64,000 nt of DNA. Origin: JAJCYL01 sp965206015 (GTDB lineage Bacteria; Bacteroidota; Bacteroidia; Cytophagales; Cyclobacteriaceae). Position 1 is the stretch's first letter. Each line of letters starts with the position of its first letter. The stretch covers positions 124,001 to 188,000 of the forward strand of contig CBDBIW010000015.1 in NCBI GenBank assembly GCA_965206015.1, written 5' to 3'. Positions 53,409 to 61,421 of this stretch are shown in pieces. Both the position numbers and the translations under genes were made by a program. The notes beneath the pieces were generated by a model that was given only the letters and a program-made list of their open reading frames with translations, was not told the DNA's origin and did not search any database.

Positions 53409-53423
53409 CAAGACGTTATGGGT
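53401..53423 (+). repeat. Collapsed attC-like site 9
   Basis: GCCCATAAC, only five bases (AAGAC), then GTTATGGGT. The two outer boxes are perfect complements of each other and match the cassette start at 52201, but the long hairpin between them is absent. It marks a cassette junction whose attC arm has been lost. Confidence 0.7.
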
Positions 53424-53606
53424 AATGAGTAGCAGAACGTATTATCAACGTCCAAAGTGTTTTTCCTACTTTGGCAACCTGGTTAACAGGAAAACAAGAC
53501 AAAAGGAAAATAAAAACCTCAACAGACGTTTTGTCGGGTATCAAAAATCCTTTAGGTTTAGCTAGATATAAGGGATATAATCGTAACTAGTTACGATTAT
53601 ATTGTT
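53415..53606 (+). other. Short gene-less cassette between two boundaries
   Basis: About 190 bp starting GTTATGGGTAATGAGTAGC like the leader at 53607, but diverging after 20 bases and containing no gene. It has small inverted repeats of its own (CCAAAGT...ACTTTGG; CCTGGTTAACAGG). It ends in a 28-bp perfect palindrome just before the next GTTATGGGC. It may be a decayed leader-type cassette or a stand-alone non-coding cassette. Confidence 0.5.
53575..53602. repeat. 28-bp perfect palindrome
   Basis: ATATAATCGTAACT followed at once by its exact reverse complement. The centre CGTAACTAGTTACG resembles two cassette boxes (...TAAC and GTTA...) brought together, so it may be another collapsed attC. 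It lies 5 bp before the cassette boundary GTTATGGGC at 53607. Confidence 0.85.
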
Positions 53607-53767
53607 GTTATGGGCAATGAGTAGCAACGTTCACAGGATAAAGAAGCCACTTTATGGCATGTAAAAATAGAAACCCTAACGAACTTGAACGAAAAATGCC
53701 TGTGACGGGAGAAGAAACCGACCTGAACACTCCTGAAAACAAAGTAAGGCATAATCTAAATTTTATA
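53607..53767 (+). ncRNA. Conserved structured leader, copy 3
   Basis: About 160 nt starting GTTATGGGCAATGAGTAGC. It is the most diverged copy yet keeps the stems: CGTTCA pairs with TGAACG (GGTTC/GAACC in other copies), GCCA with TGGC, CGGGAG with CTCCTG, and ATGCCT with AGGCAT. Changes on both sides of the first stem support real RNA structure. The last 25 nt before the ATG are the same as in copy 1 (TCTAAATTTTATAACAAA). Confidence 0.6.
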
Positions 53768-53772
53768 ACAAA

Positions 53773-54508
53773 ATGAAAAATGTATTTTTATGTGCAATAG
53801 TTTGGCTCTTTATGCTTACATCATGTTCTGATGAGTTTACTAATCAAGAATTTGAAACAATCCTTTTTGAAGGAAATGGTTTAATTCAATCAAATGCTGA
53901 AAAATCATCGGCACGAAAGATTCCTCTTTATAATAAGCCACTTGAAATTAAGGGTATTGAAAGTTCTGATGAGATTTTAAAAGAAGAATTAAACACTCTT
54001 GAGAACACTTTAAACTTTAATATCAGTTCTCTTGATGTATCTCAGTCAAGGATATTCACATATTAAGGACTCACAAACAAAATCCTTAGTAATTCCCTTC
54101 AAAAATGGATTGGATTCAAAGGAACTTGTTATTTACTTGAATTCTAAAAAGTCATCATATTGTCTGGCTTCACTTGACAATTTGAACTCAGGTGAAAAAG
54201 CGTTCAAATTAACATCATTAGATGGTAGAAAACTTTTTTACTCTATGATAGTAAATCCTGAAAATAGAATTCGTGAACTAAAAGTTAGAAAAATTAAAAA
54301 GTCCGAACCATCAACTACCTTAGCTAATTTAAGAACCATGGCAACAACCAGTGGAGAAACTTGTCCTGAAAGTACGGATAGTTTTGATGATTGTATGGTA
54401 TGTGCTATTGCGGATGAATGCGCTGGGGATTGGGTATGTGCTGCGACATGTATGGTTGCTCCAGTCCCATGCCTTATCGGGTTTGGTATTGCTTGTGGTT
54501 TTTTTTAA
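53773..54508 (+). pseudogene. Secreted lipoprotein with Cys-rich C-terminus, frameshifted (bacteriocin-like precursor, copy 3)
   Basis: Starts MKNVFLCAIVWLFMLTSCSD, a lipoprotein signal. The frame runs to QSRIFTY then stops at 54066. Removing one T near 54058 joins it to KDSQTKSLVIPFKNGLDSKE and the rest of about 245 residues. The C-terminus is short, hydrophobic and Cys-rich: DDCMVCAIADECAGDWVCAA, then TCMVAPVPCLIGFGIACGFF, with eight Cys in about 45 residues. This recalls Cys-rich bacteriocins such as halocin C8, without a family match I can prove. A small membrane protein follows 21 bp later. Confidence 0.6.
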
Positions 54509-54529
54509 AAAAAAGATAAAGATATAATT

Positions 54530-54724
54530 ATGAAAACATTCCAAAAATATTTTTCTGTTAAATCAATCATTTCAGGGATAGTACTTACGATACTTGGCGC
54601 ATGGTTATTTATTATACTAGAAAACAAGAATGTAGCTTACTTTCTCTTATTAGGAAGCTTGGGGCATTTCCTAATTGCCTTAATAGTATACTTTAGAAAG
54701 AAAAAAGTAAGTTTTGACAATTAA
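54530..54724 (+). CDS. Small two-helix membrane protein (possible immunity protein, copy 3)
   Basis: 64 residues: a basic N-terminus (MKTFQKYFSVKS), helix one (IISGIVLTILGAWLFIIL), a short loop (ENKN) and helix two (VAYFLLLGSLGHFLIALIVYF), with a charged tail RKKKVSFDN. It ends 2 bp before the attC box. The third example of this layout: leader, Cys-rich precursor, small membrane protein, attC. Confidence 0.6.
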   Translation: MKTFQKYFSVKSIISGIVLTILGAWLFIILENKNVAYFLLLGSLGHFLIALIVYFRKKKVSFDN

Positions 54725-54726
54725 AA

Positions 54727-54856
54727 GCCCATAACAAAAGATATAGAGAATAGCGGGCTTGGTGGTAGATGAGAGAAATTGTTCTTTACAAGCTTCACCC
54801 TTGAAAAAAACTTCTCTGCTATTAAATCCGCTACTCTCCATATCTAGCCGTTGGTG
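54727..54856 (+). repeat. attC-like site 10
   Basis: Begins GCCCATAAC, complement of its cassette start GTTATGGGC (53607). GATATAGAGAATAGCGG pairs with CCGCTACTCTCCATATC, ending TAGCCGTTGGTGATTG. The stem arms match those of site 1 (38430) closely, though the loops differ. Confidence 0.92.
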
Positions 54857-55428
54857 ATTGAATGATCTTCTTTTCGAATGATAGCCTAAATATTTTTCAG
54901 CAGATTTGGAGATTGAATAGAAGTTAGGAACCGGCAGAGCCGGATTGTTCAAGTCTTAGGGGTGAGACCGTGCAAGTAGCTTTCTACTTGCAGACGTGTT
55001 GAAACGTCTCAAAGACTTGATGAAGTTATTCGATTTCAAGCAGAATATCCGGTAATAAGCATTTGTAATCGGCTAACTGAAAAAAAACTTCAATCAATCG
55101 ATGAGTTTTGTGCTCTGCTGACCTGACATCCACAGATGATACCGTGCCTTATCAATCCATAGATGTAAGTAAAAATCTTAGAGGCCTTTTTGAAGGGGAA
55201 AAGCAACTCACTACGTTCTTGAATTATTTTTATTGGCTTTAAGAAGAAACTGCGGAAGGCTGAACAAAAATGGATCTGAGCAAGGTGAAAAACTTCTTAA
55301 AGTATAAGGAAAGAACTCAACACAACAATCGGTAAATTCAATGATCTTAAGAGGAATTTTCATGCCAAGGCATATTATGAAAACCCTCTTTGTTTTTCCA
55401 AACACCAGATCACTATATTTACCTCAAC
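54850..55428 (+). repeat. 579-bp cassette, copy A (decayed content)
   Basis: Begins GTTGGTGATTGAATG and ends CCTCAAC, immediately followed by GTTGTGCG. The same 579 bp recurs at 57503-58081 with only a few substitutions (for example at 55041, 55206 and 55259). Short coding-like frames in different phases (DEVIRFQAEYPVISICNRLT, DDTVPYQSIDVSKNLRGLFE, KFNDLKRNFHAKAYYENPL) suggest a decayed protein I cannot name. A small hairpin (CAAGTAG/CTACTTG, 54979-54997) lies near the left end. No intact gene. Confidence 0.8.
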
Positions 55429-55474
55429 GTTGTGCGAAATATGAAAAGAGCTACAAAATGAAGAACTTTGCAGA

Positions 55475-56515
55475 ATGACAAGAAGCGACTTAGAAATATA
55501 TAAATCAACGGAAACGACTGAGCCAGAATTCATTGTTGGAAATGCTCTTGACGTTCTACGTGAGTTTCCAGATGATTTTATCGACTGTGCCATAACAAGT
55601 CCACCGTATTGGGGACAGAGAGAATATCAAAATGGTGGTAATGGTCTTGAAAAAACTCCCGAAGAGTTTATTGAAAATCTATTGGAAATAATTGACGAGT
55701 TAAAAAGAGTTCTAAAACCAACAGGTTCCTTTTGGTTAAATATTGGAGACAAGTACAAAAACAAAAGTCTATTGGGTATTCCTTGGCAAGTTGCTTTGAG
55801 CATGACCAAAGAACAAGGTTGGACTCTTAGGAATAGCATAATATGGAACAAGCAGAAAGGTGGTATGAATAGCACCAAGGACAGGTTAAGTAATGTGCAT
55901 GAGCATGTTTTCCACTTTACAAAAAAGGCCAAAGGATATTATTATGACGACAATGCTATTCGTTCTAAACCTCGCTCAAGTAAAGTGCAAAATGGTGCTG
56001 TTGTATCTGCAACAGGAGTAAGCGGGAAAAGGTATAAACGACAAATTGAACTTTCCACTTCGCTTACTGATAAAGAAAAAGAACATGCATTCTCTGAATT
56101 AGAAAAAATTTTAAAGAGAATCGAACAGGGAGAACTTTCAGATTTCAGAATGATTATTAGAAATCAACAACGCTCAACACATTCAGATTCGGAGAAGGTT
56201 TCAGGACGAGCCAAACAATTGAAAGAACAAGGTTTCTACTTTTTATTCTACAACCCCAATGGAACAATGCCCAGCGATGTTTGGGACATTATCCCAGAAG
56301 ACACGCAGAAAAGAAAAAAACACTTTGCAGTATTTCCCGAAGATTTATGCAAAATCCCAATCCTTTCAACATGCCCTAAGAATGGAATTGTTTTAGACCC
56401 ATTTTGTGGCACAGGAACCGCTATGAGAGTTGCAAAGTCCTTAGGAAGAAAATCAATTGGTGTAGACCTCTCTCCAGAATATATTGAAATAGCAAAAGAT
56501 TTAGAAACCATATGA
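55475..56515 (+). CDS. Type II DNA methyltransferase (beta class, N4-cytosine/N6-adenine)
   Basis: 346 residues. The catalytic motif IV is DCAITSPPYWGQREYQ, near residue 40, with SPPY as in N4-cytosine methyltransferases. The SAM-binding motif I comes near the C-terminus: VLDPFCGTGTAMRVAKSLGR. This order (IV before I) defines the beta class. The central part with basic residues is probably the target-recognition region. It protects the host DNA from the endonuclease encoded next; the genes overlap by 4 bp (ATGA). The recognition sequence cannot be read. Confidence 0.93.
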   Translation: MTRSDLEIYKSTETTEPEFIVGNALDVLREFPDDFIDCAITSPPYWGQREYQNGGNGLEKTPEEFIENLLEIIDELKRVLKPTGSFWLNIGDKYKNKSLLGIPWQVALSMTKEQGWTLRNSIIWNKQKGGMNSTKDRLSNVHEHVFHFTKKAKGYYYDDNAIRSKPRSSKVQNGAVVSATGVSGKRYKRQIELSTSLTDKEKEHAFSELEKILKRIEQGELSDFRMIIRNQQRSTHSDSEKVSGRAKQLKEQGFYFLFYNPNGTMPSDVWDIIPEDTQKRKKHFAVFPEDLCKIPILSTCPKNGIVLDPFCGTGTAMRVAKSLGRKSIGVDLSPEYIEIAKDLETI

Positions 56516-57363
56516 GCAAAGTAGTTGAGTTATTTACAGAGTCTACAAAAAAGACCGAATTGAATTGGGACAAAATCATTTCGGAGCAACAATGCAAATA
56601 CATTGGCAAAAAGTGCATTAAAAATAGAAAAAGTGAGCCTGAAATTTCTATTGGAACTTGCACGGTTAATTACGGGAAAGAAGCTAACGATATTATCATT
56701 TGTCCTTTTCGCTTATTAGAACGGAGACAAATTTTCATGGACTGTGTTCATTTATTAACCGCACATGAACCAGGTAATGAACTGCATATAATACCAGAAG
56801 TATCAATTCCAGGTGGTAATGTAGATTATTTCTTGGTATCAACTAACTCTGACAGAAAGGTTAAGGATTTTGTCGGTATTGAGTTACAGACTTTAGATAC
56901 AACGGGTACAGTTTGGCCTGAACGACAAAAATTTTTAAAGGAAAAAAACATTGATACGAATGACAAGGATACTGATTCATCTCGTCCATTTGGAATGAAT
57001 TGGAAAATGACAGCAAAGACAATTCTTGTACAAATCCACCACAAAATTGACACTTTTGAGCATTTAAATAAACACTTGGTACTTGTTACACAAGACTGCC
57101 TAATTGACTACATTAAGAAAGAATTTACCTTTTCTGAAGTATCTGAGAATGCCAAATTGGGAGACGCAATGCATTTTCATTCCTATAAAATTAATAAAGG
57201 ACAAAATGACGAGTACAAATTAAACCTTGACAAAAGATTTAGTACCGATAGTGAAGGGATTTCTGTTCTACTTGGCCTTCAAGCAGAAGCGAATATTGAA
57301 CTCGAATCAATTGTGAAAATTCTCGAAACTAAAATTAGTGACTCGACTTTATTCACGGTTTAA
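56512..57363 (+). CDS. Restriction endonuclease, NotI-like
   Basis: 283 residues. The N-terminal part has four Cys with NotI-like spacing (QQCKYIGKKCIKN, SIGTCTVNY, DIIICPFRL), which in NotI bind iron. The catalytic core shows GGNVDYFLVSTNSDRKVKDF followed by VGIELQTLDTTGTVWPERQ, a PD-(D/E)xK site with D and E-x-Q in place of E-x-K. It is coupled to the methyltransferase, which fixes it as the restriction partner. NotI itself cuts an 8-bp GC-rich site; specificity here is unknown. Confidence 0.8.
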   Translation: MSKVVELFTESTKKTELNWDKIISEQQCKYIGKKCIKNRKSEPEISIGTCTVNYGKEANDIIICPFRLLERRQIFMDCVHLLTAHEPGNELHIIPEVSIPGGNVDYFLVSTNSDRKVKDFVGIELQTLDTTGTVWPERQKFLKEKNIDTNDKDTDSSRPFGMNWKMTAKTILVQIHHKIDTFEHLNKHLVLVTQDCLIDYIKKEFTFSEVSENAKLGDAMHFHSYKINKGQNDEYKLNLDKRFSTDSEGISVLLGLQAEANIELESIVKILETKISDSTLFTV

Positions 57364-57376
57364 AAAAATAAATACT

Positions 57377-57509
57377 GCGCCCAACATTGGCTATACGTAA
57401 TGCGGGTTAAAGTGCTGAAATGAAAGTATTTACATTAAACAAACCTTACGGCAGGCGGACAGGAAAGTGCTTCGAAACCCCGCACTACGCATAGCCGAGA
57501 CCGTTGGTG
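57377..57509 (+). repeat. attC-like site 11 (ends the restriction-modification cassette)
   Basis: Begins GCGCCCAAC. GGCTATACGTAATGCGGG pairs with CCCGCACTACGCATAGCC, ending GAGACCGTTGGTGATTG. The first box partly matches the cassette start GTTGTGCG (55429). The GTT at 57503 opens the second copy of the 579-bp cassette. Confidence 0.88.
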
Positions 57510-58081
57510 ATTGAATGATCTTCTTTTCGAATGATAGCCTAAATATTTTTCAGCAGATTTGGAGATTGAATAGAAGTTAGGAACCGGCAGAGCCGGATTG
57601 TTCAAGTCTTAGGGGTGAGACCGTGCAAGTAGCTTTCTACTTGCAGACGTGTTGAAACGTCTCAAAGACTTGATGAAGTTATTCGATTTCAAGGAGAATA
57701 TCCGGTAATAAGCATTTGTAATCGGCTAACTGAAAAAAAACTTCAATCAATCGATGAGTTTTGTGCTCTGCTGACCTGACATCCACAGATGATACCGTGC
57801 CTTATCAATCCATAGATGTAAGTAAAAATCTTAGAGGCCTTTTTGAAGGGGAAAAGCAGCTCACTACGTTCTTGAATTATTTTTATTGGCTTTAAGAAGA
57901 AACTGCGGAACGCTGAACAAAAATGGATCTGAGCAAGGTGAAAAACTTCTTAAAGTATAAGGAAAGAACTCAACACAACAATCGGTAAATTCAATGATCT
58001 TAAGAGGAATTTTCATGCCAAGGCATATTATGAAAACCCTCTTTGTTTTTCCAAACACCAGATCACTATATTTACCTCAAC
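57503..58081 (+). repeat. 579-bp cassette, copy B
   Basis: Same length and nearly the same sequence as 54850-55428, with the same boundaries (GTTGGTG... CCTCAAC then GTTGTGC). The two copies bracket the restriction-modification cassette. After the boundary the sequence differs completely from copy A's right neighbour. Confidence 0.9.
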
Positions 58082-58224
58082 GTTGTGCCACATTAAAAAA
58101 GCATTACGGTAAAAAACGGACTGACCATCCAAAATCGGAAAATGTGAAAGTTGAAACCGAAATAAAATAAAAAGTAAACCGAGTTACGAAAATCGAAAGA
58201 GTAGAATTATTATGAATTAGGAAA
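58082..58224. other. Short AT-rich stretch before the IS200-type element
   Basis: About 140 bp following the cassette boundary GTTGTGCC. No gene is visible. The text CCACATTAAAAAA here and GCGACATTAAAAAA at 59906 on the other side of the IS elements are alike, so the IS200-type element may have been inserted near a direct repeat. Confidence 0.35.
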
Positions 58225-58438
58225 ACTAAACTACCACCGACAAAAGTCGGTGGGTTTGAAAATGTCGACAAATGTCGACTAAGAGTCCTCAGCAATTGTG
58301 AAATCACCATCTGTTGTCTCGATATCTTGGTTTTTAATATATTCCATAATTACTTCATCTGTTACGTTACCTGAACTTGCAGCAAAATATCCTCGACCCC
58401 AGAAATGTCTACCCCAGAATTGCTTTGACACCGACTTA

Positions 58439-59558
58439 TTAATAAGAGCATTATTTAGTTCTTATTATTTTTATTTATTGTATCTTTACTATATGAAAAC
58501 AAAGGTAAAGAAGCGCAAAAACAAACAAGCGCAAGAGGAGACACGGTTTAGAGTAGCAGAATATTTGCGAAAGAAGTTAGGGACACAAAAGCAAGCCAGT
58601 ATTGTTTTTGGAATAACAGAGCCAGGGGTGAACAAGATTTGGGCTATCTATAAGCAAGGAGGAAAAAGAGCTTTAAGGAGTAAAAAACGAGGTATTCAAG
58701 GAGGTAATAAGTTAAAGAAAGACCAAGCTTATCAAGTGCGTCAGTTAATCAAGGACAAATTACCAGATCAGTTGAAGCTCCCTTTTGGTTTATGGACCCG
58801 AGAAGCAGTACAACAACTCATTGCTATAAAGTATGGCGTAGAATTATCCCGTTGGCAAGTGGGTCGTTATTTAAAGAAATGGGGATATACACCTCAGAAG
58901 CCTATAAAAAAAGCTTTTGAACAAAAACCTGAAAAGGTTCAAAAGTGGTTGGAGCAAGAGTATCCATCTATAAAAAGGCGAGCTGTCCGAGAGAAGGCTG
59001 TTATTTACTTTGGAGATGAAACAGGCTGTAGAAGTACCCATCAAGCAGGGAGGAGTTATGCACCAAAAGGAAAAACACCGATGATTATGGCAACAGGAAA
59101 ACGCTTTACAGTCCATATGATTTCTGCTATTAGCAATAGAGGTCATTTACAATTCATGTTGATGGATGCAGGATTTAATAGCGAAGTGTTTCAAACCTTT
59201 TTAGAGCAAATGATAAAATACAGTAAACAAAAAGTGTTCTTTATAACAGACAATCATCCCGCCCATAAAACTAAAAAGCCAAACCAATGGCTGGAAGACA
59301 ATAAAAAAAAGATTGAGGTATTGTTCATCCCTGCTTATTCTCCTGAACTGAACCCACAAGAATACCTAAACCAAGATTTGAAAACAAATATCATAGGAAA
59401 GAAAAGGGCTATAAACAAAGAACAACTCAAAAAAAACATCAATAATTTTATGAGCAAAAGAAAAAAGGATAAACCTCAAATGAAAAAATATTTTCATCAT
59501 AGGAACGCTCAGTATGCTGCCTAGAAAATTCATACGAACTAATTAACCTAACGATTAA
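58439..59558 (+). mobile_element. IS630-family insertion sequence, copy 2 (1,120 bp)
   Basis: Same length and ends as the element at 39380-40499, with TA on each side (58437-58438 and 59559-59560). It lies inside the IS200-type tnpA gene. The two copies differ at only a few positions, so they moved recently or are kept alike by recombination. Confidence 0.93.
58493..59524 (+). CDS. IS630-family transposase, copy 2
   Basis: 343 residues from the ATG at 58493. The DDE residues are all present: FGDETGCRSTHQ, FFITDNHPAHKTKKP and YSPELNPQEYLNQDLK. It differs from copy 1 at about ten residues, for example RKKLG for PKKLG early on and FTVHMIS for FTVNMIS. An open frame extends upstream to 58298, but that part is antisense to the split TnpA and not part of the protein. 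Confidence 0.94.
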   Translation: MKTKVKKRKNKQAQEETRFRVAEYLRKKLGTQKQASIVFGITEPGVNKIWAIYKQGGKRALRSKKRGIQGGNKLKKDQAYQVRQLIKDKLPDQLKLPFGLWTREAVQQLIAIKYGVELSRWQVGRYLKKWGYTPQKPIKKAFEQKPEKVQKWLEQEYPSIKRRAVREKAVIYFGDETGCRSTHQAGRSYAPKGKTPMIMATGKRFTVHMISAISNRGHLQFMLMDAGFNSEVFQTFLEQMIKYSKQKVFFITDNHPAHKTKKPNQWLEDNKKKIEVLFIPAYSPELNPQEYLNQDLKTNIIGKKRAINKEQLKKNINNFMSKRKKDKPQMKKYFHHRNAQYAA

Positions 59559-60026
59559 TAAACTCGCTCATTATCTTCCAACTACTCTTTCCCTTGATTT
59601 GCTTTACCAAATCACTTACAGATAGATGAGGAGGTACTGATACGAACAAGTGAACATAATCTTTCGAAACATGACCTTTTATTATTTCAACATCCGAACT
59701 CTTACATATCTGTCTTATCAATTCTCGAATACGCTTGGCCAACTCACCAGACATTACTGATTTACGGTACTTAGTAATCCACACCAAATGATACTTTATA
59801 TCATAAATACTATGAGAAGTTTTTAGATAATTCTCCATAGTACTAATTTTAGTCAAACTAAAGTCTTCGCCTAAAGGCGAGGGATTTTCTCCCATTCCCC
59901 GTATGCGACATTAAAAAACAAAAAGAGTTTTCCCTAAAATTAAAAACCATGAACATTTTAAAAACTTTTAGAAAACCATATTTCTCAATATTTCTTGCAT
60001 CATTATGTTTAATAATTAAATCGCAG

Positions 60027-60821
60027 ATGACAAAAAAAATCACTTTACTAGCCTTGTTCTTCGTGAACTTGTTAACGGTTAATGCCCAAGAGAAAGTACT
60101 ACTAGTTGGTTTCTCTGATGATAATTTTCTATCCGAATGGAAACCTATTGAAAAACTGGCAAAGAAAAATTCCACCACTGTTGAAAAAGTAGATGACCTG
60201 TATCGATCAAGCCTGATAAATGCAATGGCTACAATTAGTCAAGAATTCGACTATGTCAAAGGAGATGATACAGATATTGATTTGCTATCATCTAACAAAT
60301 ACTCCACCTTGAACAACAAGAAATCAAAAGAATATTATGGATACAACCCTAAACAAGGCATTGGGTTTACTGGAGGTTGGGGGGCACCTTACGGATTTGG
60401 AATAGAGTATAGCTACCTAGTAACACAAAAATTGGATTTGAATGCTGGATTTGGGTTCAGCTTTTCAGGACTTAGGGCTGGAATTGGTACTCGATACTTC
60501 TTTAATGAAGGCTCTAGTCCATTTGCAGGAGCTAATTTTATTTACAGTTCAGGCCTATCAGGATTAGATGTATCAACAAGTAACGGAACAGGTAAATACA
60601 AAATAGAATCAGATCAAGCTTTTTTTATTAGAGGAGGATATAAAATTGAACATAATAATAAGCTCTTCTTCATTAATCTAGGGTATGGAATTCCTTTCGA
60701 CCCCAAAGATGCGATATGGCAGAGTGGAGAGGAGTCCTCTAGCCAACAGGATTTAGCTAATTTGATGAGATTAGGTGGAGTTGAAATCTCTGGCTCAATC
60801 GTTTTCAGAATAGGAAAATAA
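60027..60821 (+). CDS. Predicted outer-membrane beta-barrel protein
   Basis: 264 residues. MTKKITLLALFFVNLLTVNA is a signal peptide and fixes the start at 60027. The first 100 residues mature part is charged; the second half has beta-strand-like stretches (GIGFTGGWGAPYGFGIEYSY, KLDLNAGFGFSFSGLRAGIG, FFIRGGYKIEHNNKLFFINL) and ends VFRIGK. In the same frame upstream (59949) is MNILKTFRKPYFSIFLASLC, which resembles a second lipoprotein signal peptide from another gene and may be a fusion scar. Function unknown. Its stop adjoins the attC box. Confidence 0.6.
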   Translation: MTKKITLLALFFVNLLTVNAQEKVLLVGFSDDNFLSEWKPIEKLAKKNSTTVEKVDDLYRSSLINAMATISQEFDYVKGDDTDIDLLSSNKYSTLNNKKSKEYYGYNPKQGIGFTGGWGAPYGFGIEYSYLVTQKLDLNAGFGFSFSGLRAGIGTRYFFNEGSSPFAGANFIYSSGLSGLDVSTSNGTGKYKIESDQAFFIRGGYKIEHNNKLFFINLGYGIPFDPKDAIWQSGEESSSQQDLANLMRLGGVEISGSIVFRIGK

Positions 60822-60939
60822 ACATAACAGGCACTAAAATGAATATGCGAACTGAGCCCTTTGATATGACAGTGCGAACAAGAGATTTCAATGCTTCTAG
60901 CAACTGGGTTCGCATACTCATTTTAGTTGAGCGTTAGGC
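60821..60939 (+). repeat. attC-like site 12
   Basis: Begins AACATAAC. CTAAAATGAATATGCGAAC pairs with GTTCGCATACTCATTTTAG, ending TTGAGCGTTAGGCG. The GTT at 60933 opens the next cassette. Confidence 0.88.
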
Positions 60940-60963
60940 GTAACTTAGCACTATTAGAAGCTC

Positions 60964-61395
60964 ATGGAATTTAAAATTATCAAAGTAAACTGGCTAGAAA
61001 AGAAAGTTTACGATCTAAAATCAATCGACCAAGAATCAAATTTTGACAATTGTCTTTACCAAGCTTATGGAGATAGTCCAATCTATGGGCGTGATGCGCT
61101 TTTGTATATCGGGCAAACGAACAACTTTAAAAGGCGAACTGTCGAACACTTAAAGTCTGATTTTGACCGAATAAATAATCTTAGCCTTATTGTGGGTGAG
61201 CTTGATACAACGATTCCAATATCAGATGCACTTGATATTTGCGAATCACTTTTGATTACAATGTTGAAGCCTTCTTACAACTCCTCAAACATCAAAGACA
61301 CTGGGGCTAGAGCAAAACAGTCAGAAAAATATTTAATTCTAAATCTTAACAACAGAGGTGTACTCCCTTTAGAAGTTAGCAACTACTGGTGGTAA
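60964..61395 (+). CDS. GIY-YIG-domain protein
   Basis: 143 residues. The centre reads DALLYIGQTNNFKRRTVEHL, a GIY-YIG nuclease signature in which the first GIY is degenerate (ALLYIGQT). A Glu-containing helix follows (ALDICESLLITMLKPSYNSS), consistent with the catalytic Glu and the usual N-K-P tail. It is not related closely to the single-domain remnant at 30969. It starts 30 bp after the cassette boundary. A nuclease role is likely, target unknown. Confidence 0.75.
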   Translation: MEFKIIKVNWLEKKVYDLKSIDQESNFDNCLYQAYGDSPIYGRDALLYIGQTNNFKRRTVEHLKSDFDRINNLSLIVGELDTTIPISDALDICESLLITMLKPSYNSSNIKDTGARAKQSEKYLILNLNNRGVLPLEVSNYWW

Positions 61396-61421
61396 TACTC
61401 AATCATAATTACAACTTAAAT

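Larger units (their letters stand above)
58279..59838 (-). pseudogene. IS200-type TnpA transposase split by IS630
   Basis: From the ATG at 59838: MENYLKTSHSIYDIKYHLVW, then KGKSSWKIMSEF. The frame is interrupted, and resumes beyond the IS630 as KSVSKQFWGRHFWGRGYFA and EVIMEYIKNQDIETTDGDF to a stop at 58279. Removing the IS630 with one TA restores a perfect frame (SEF-KSVSKQFWG). The catalytic Tyr region (MEYIKNQ) is present, but the HUH motif reads DYVHLFVS, with Tyr where the first His of 'HVH' is expected, so the enzyme may have been weak before disruption. Confidence 0.88.
58225..59895 (-). mobile_element. IS200/IS605-type element, interrupted by IS630
   Basis: The ends carry hairpins instead of inverted repeats, as in this family: CCACCGACAAAAGTCGGTGG (58234-58253) near the 3' end of tnpA and TCGCCTAAAGGCGA (59867-59880) near its 5' end. 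The transposase gene runs on the minus strand and is split by the IS630 copy at 58439-59558. Exact outer ends are approximate. No TnpB is present. Confidence 0.8.

Noticed and set aside
55211..55405. 64-residue minus-strand frame repeated at 57864 (MFGKTKRVFIICL...)
   Set aside because: It exists only because the 579-bp cassette is duplicated. It has no ribosome-binding site or family features and runs against coding-like fragments on the other strand.
59949..60026. Upstream start for the outer-membrane protein at 60027
   Set aside because: The extra 26 residues form a second, separate signal-peptide-like segment; the ATG at 60027 gives a normal signal peptide by itself.
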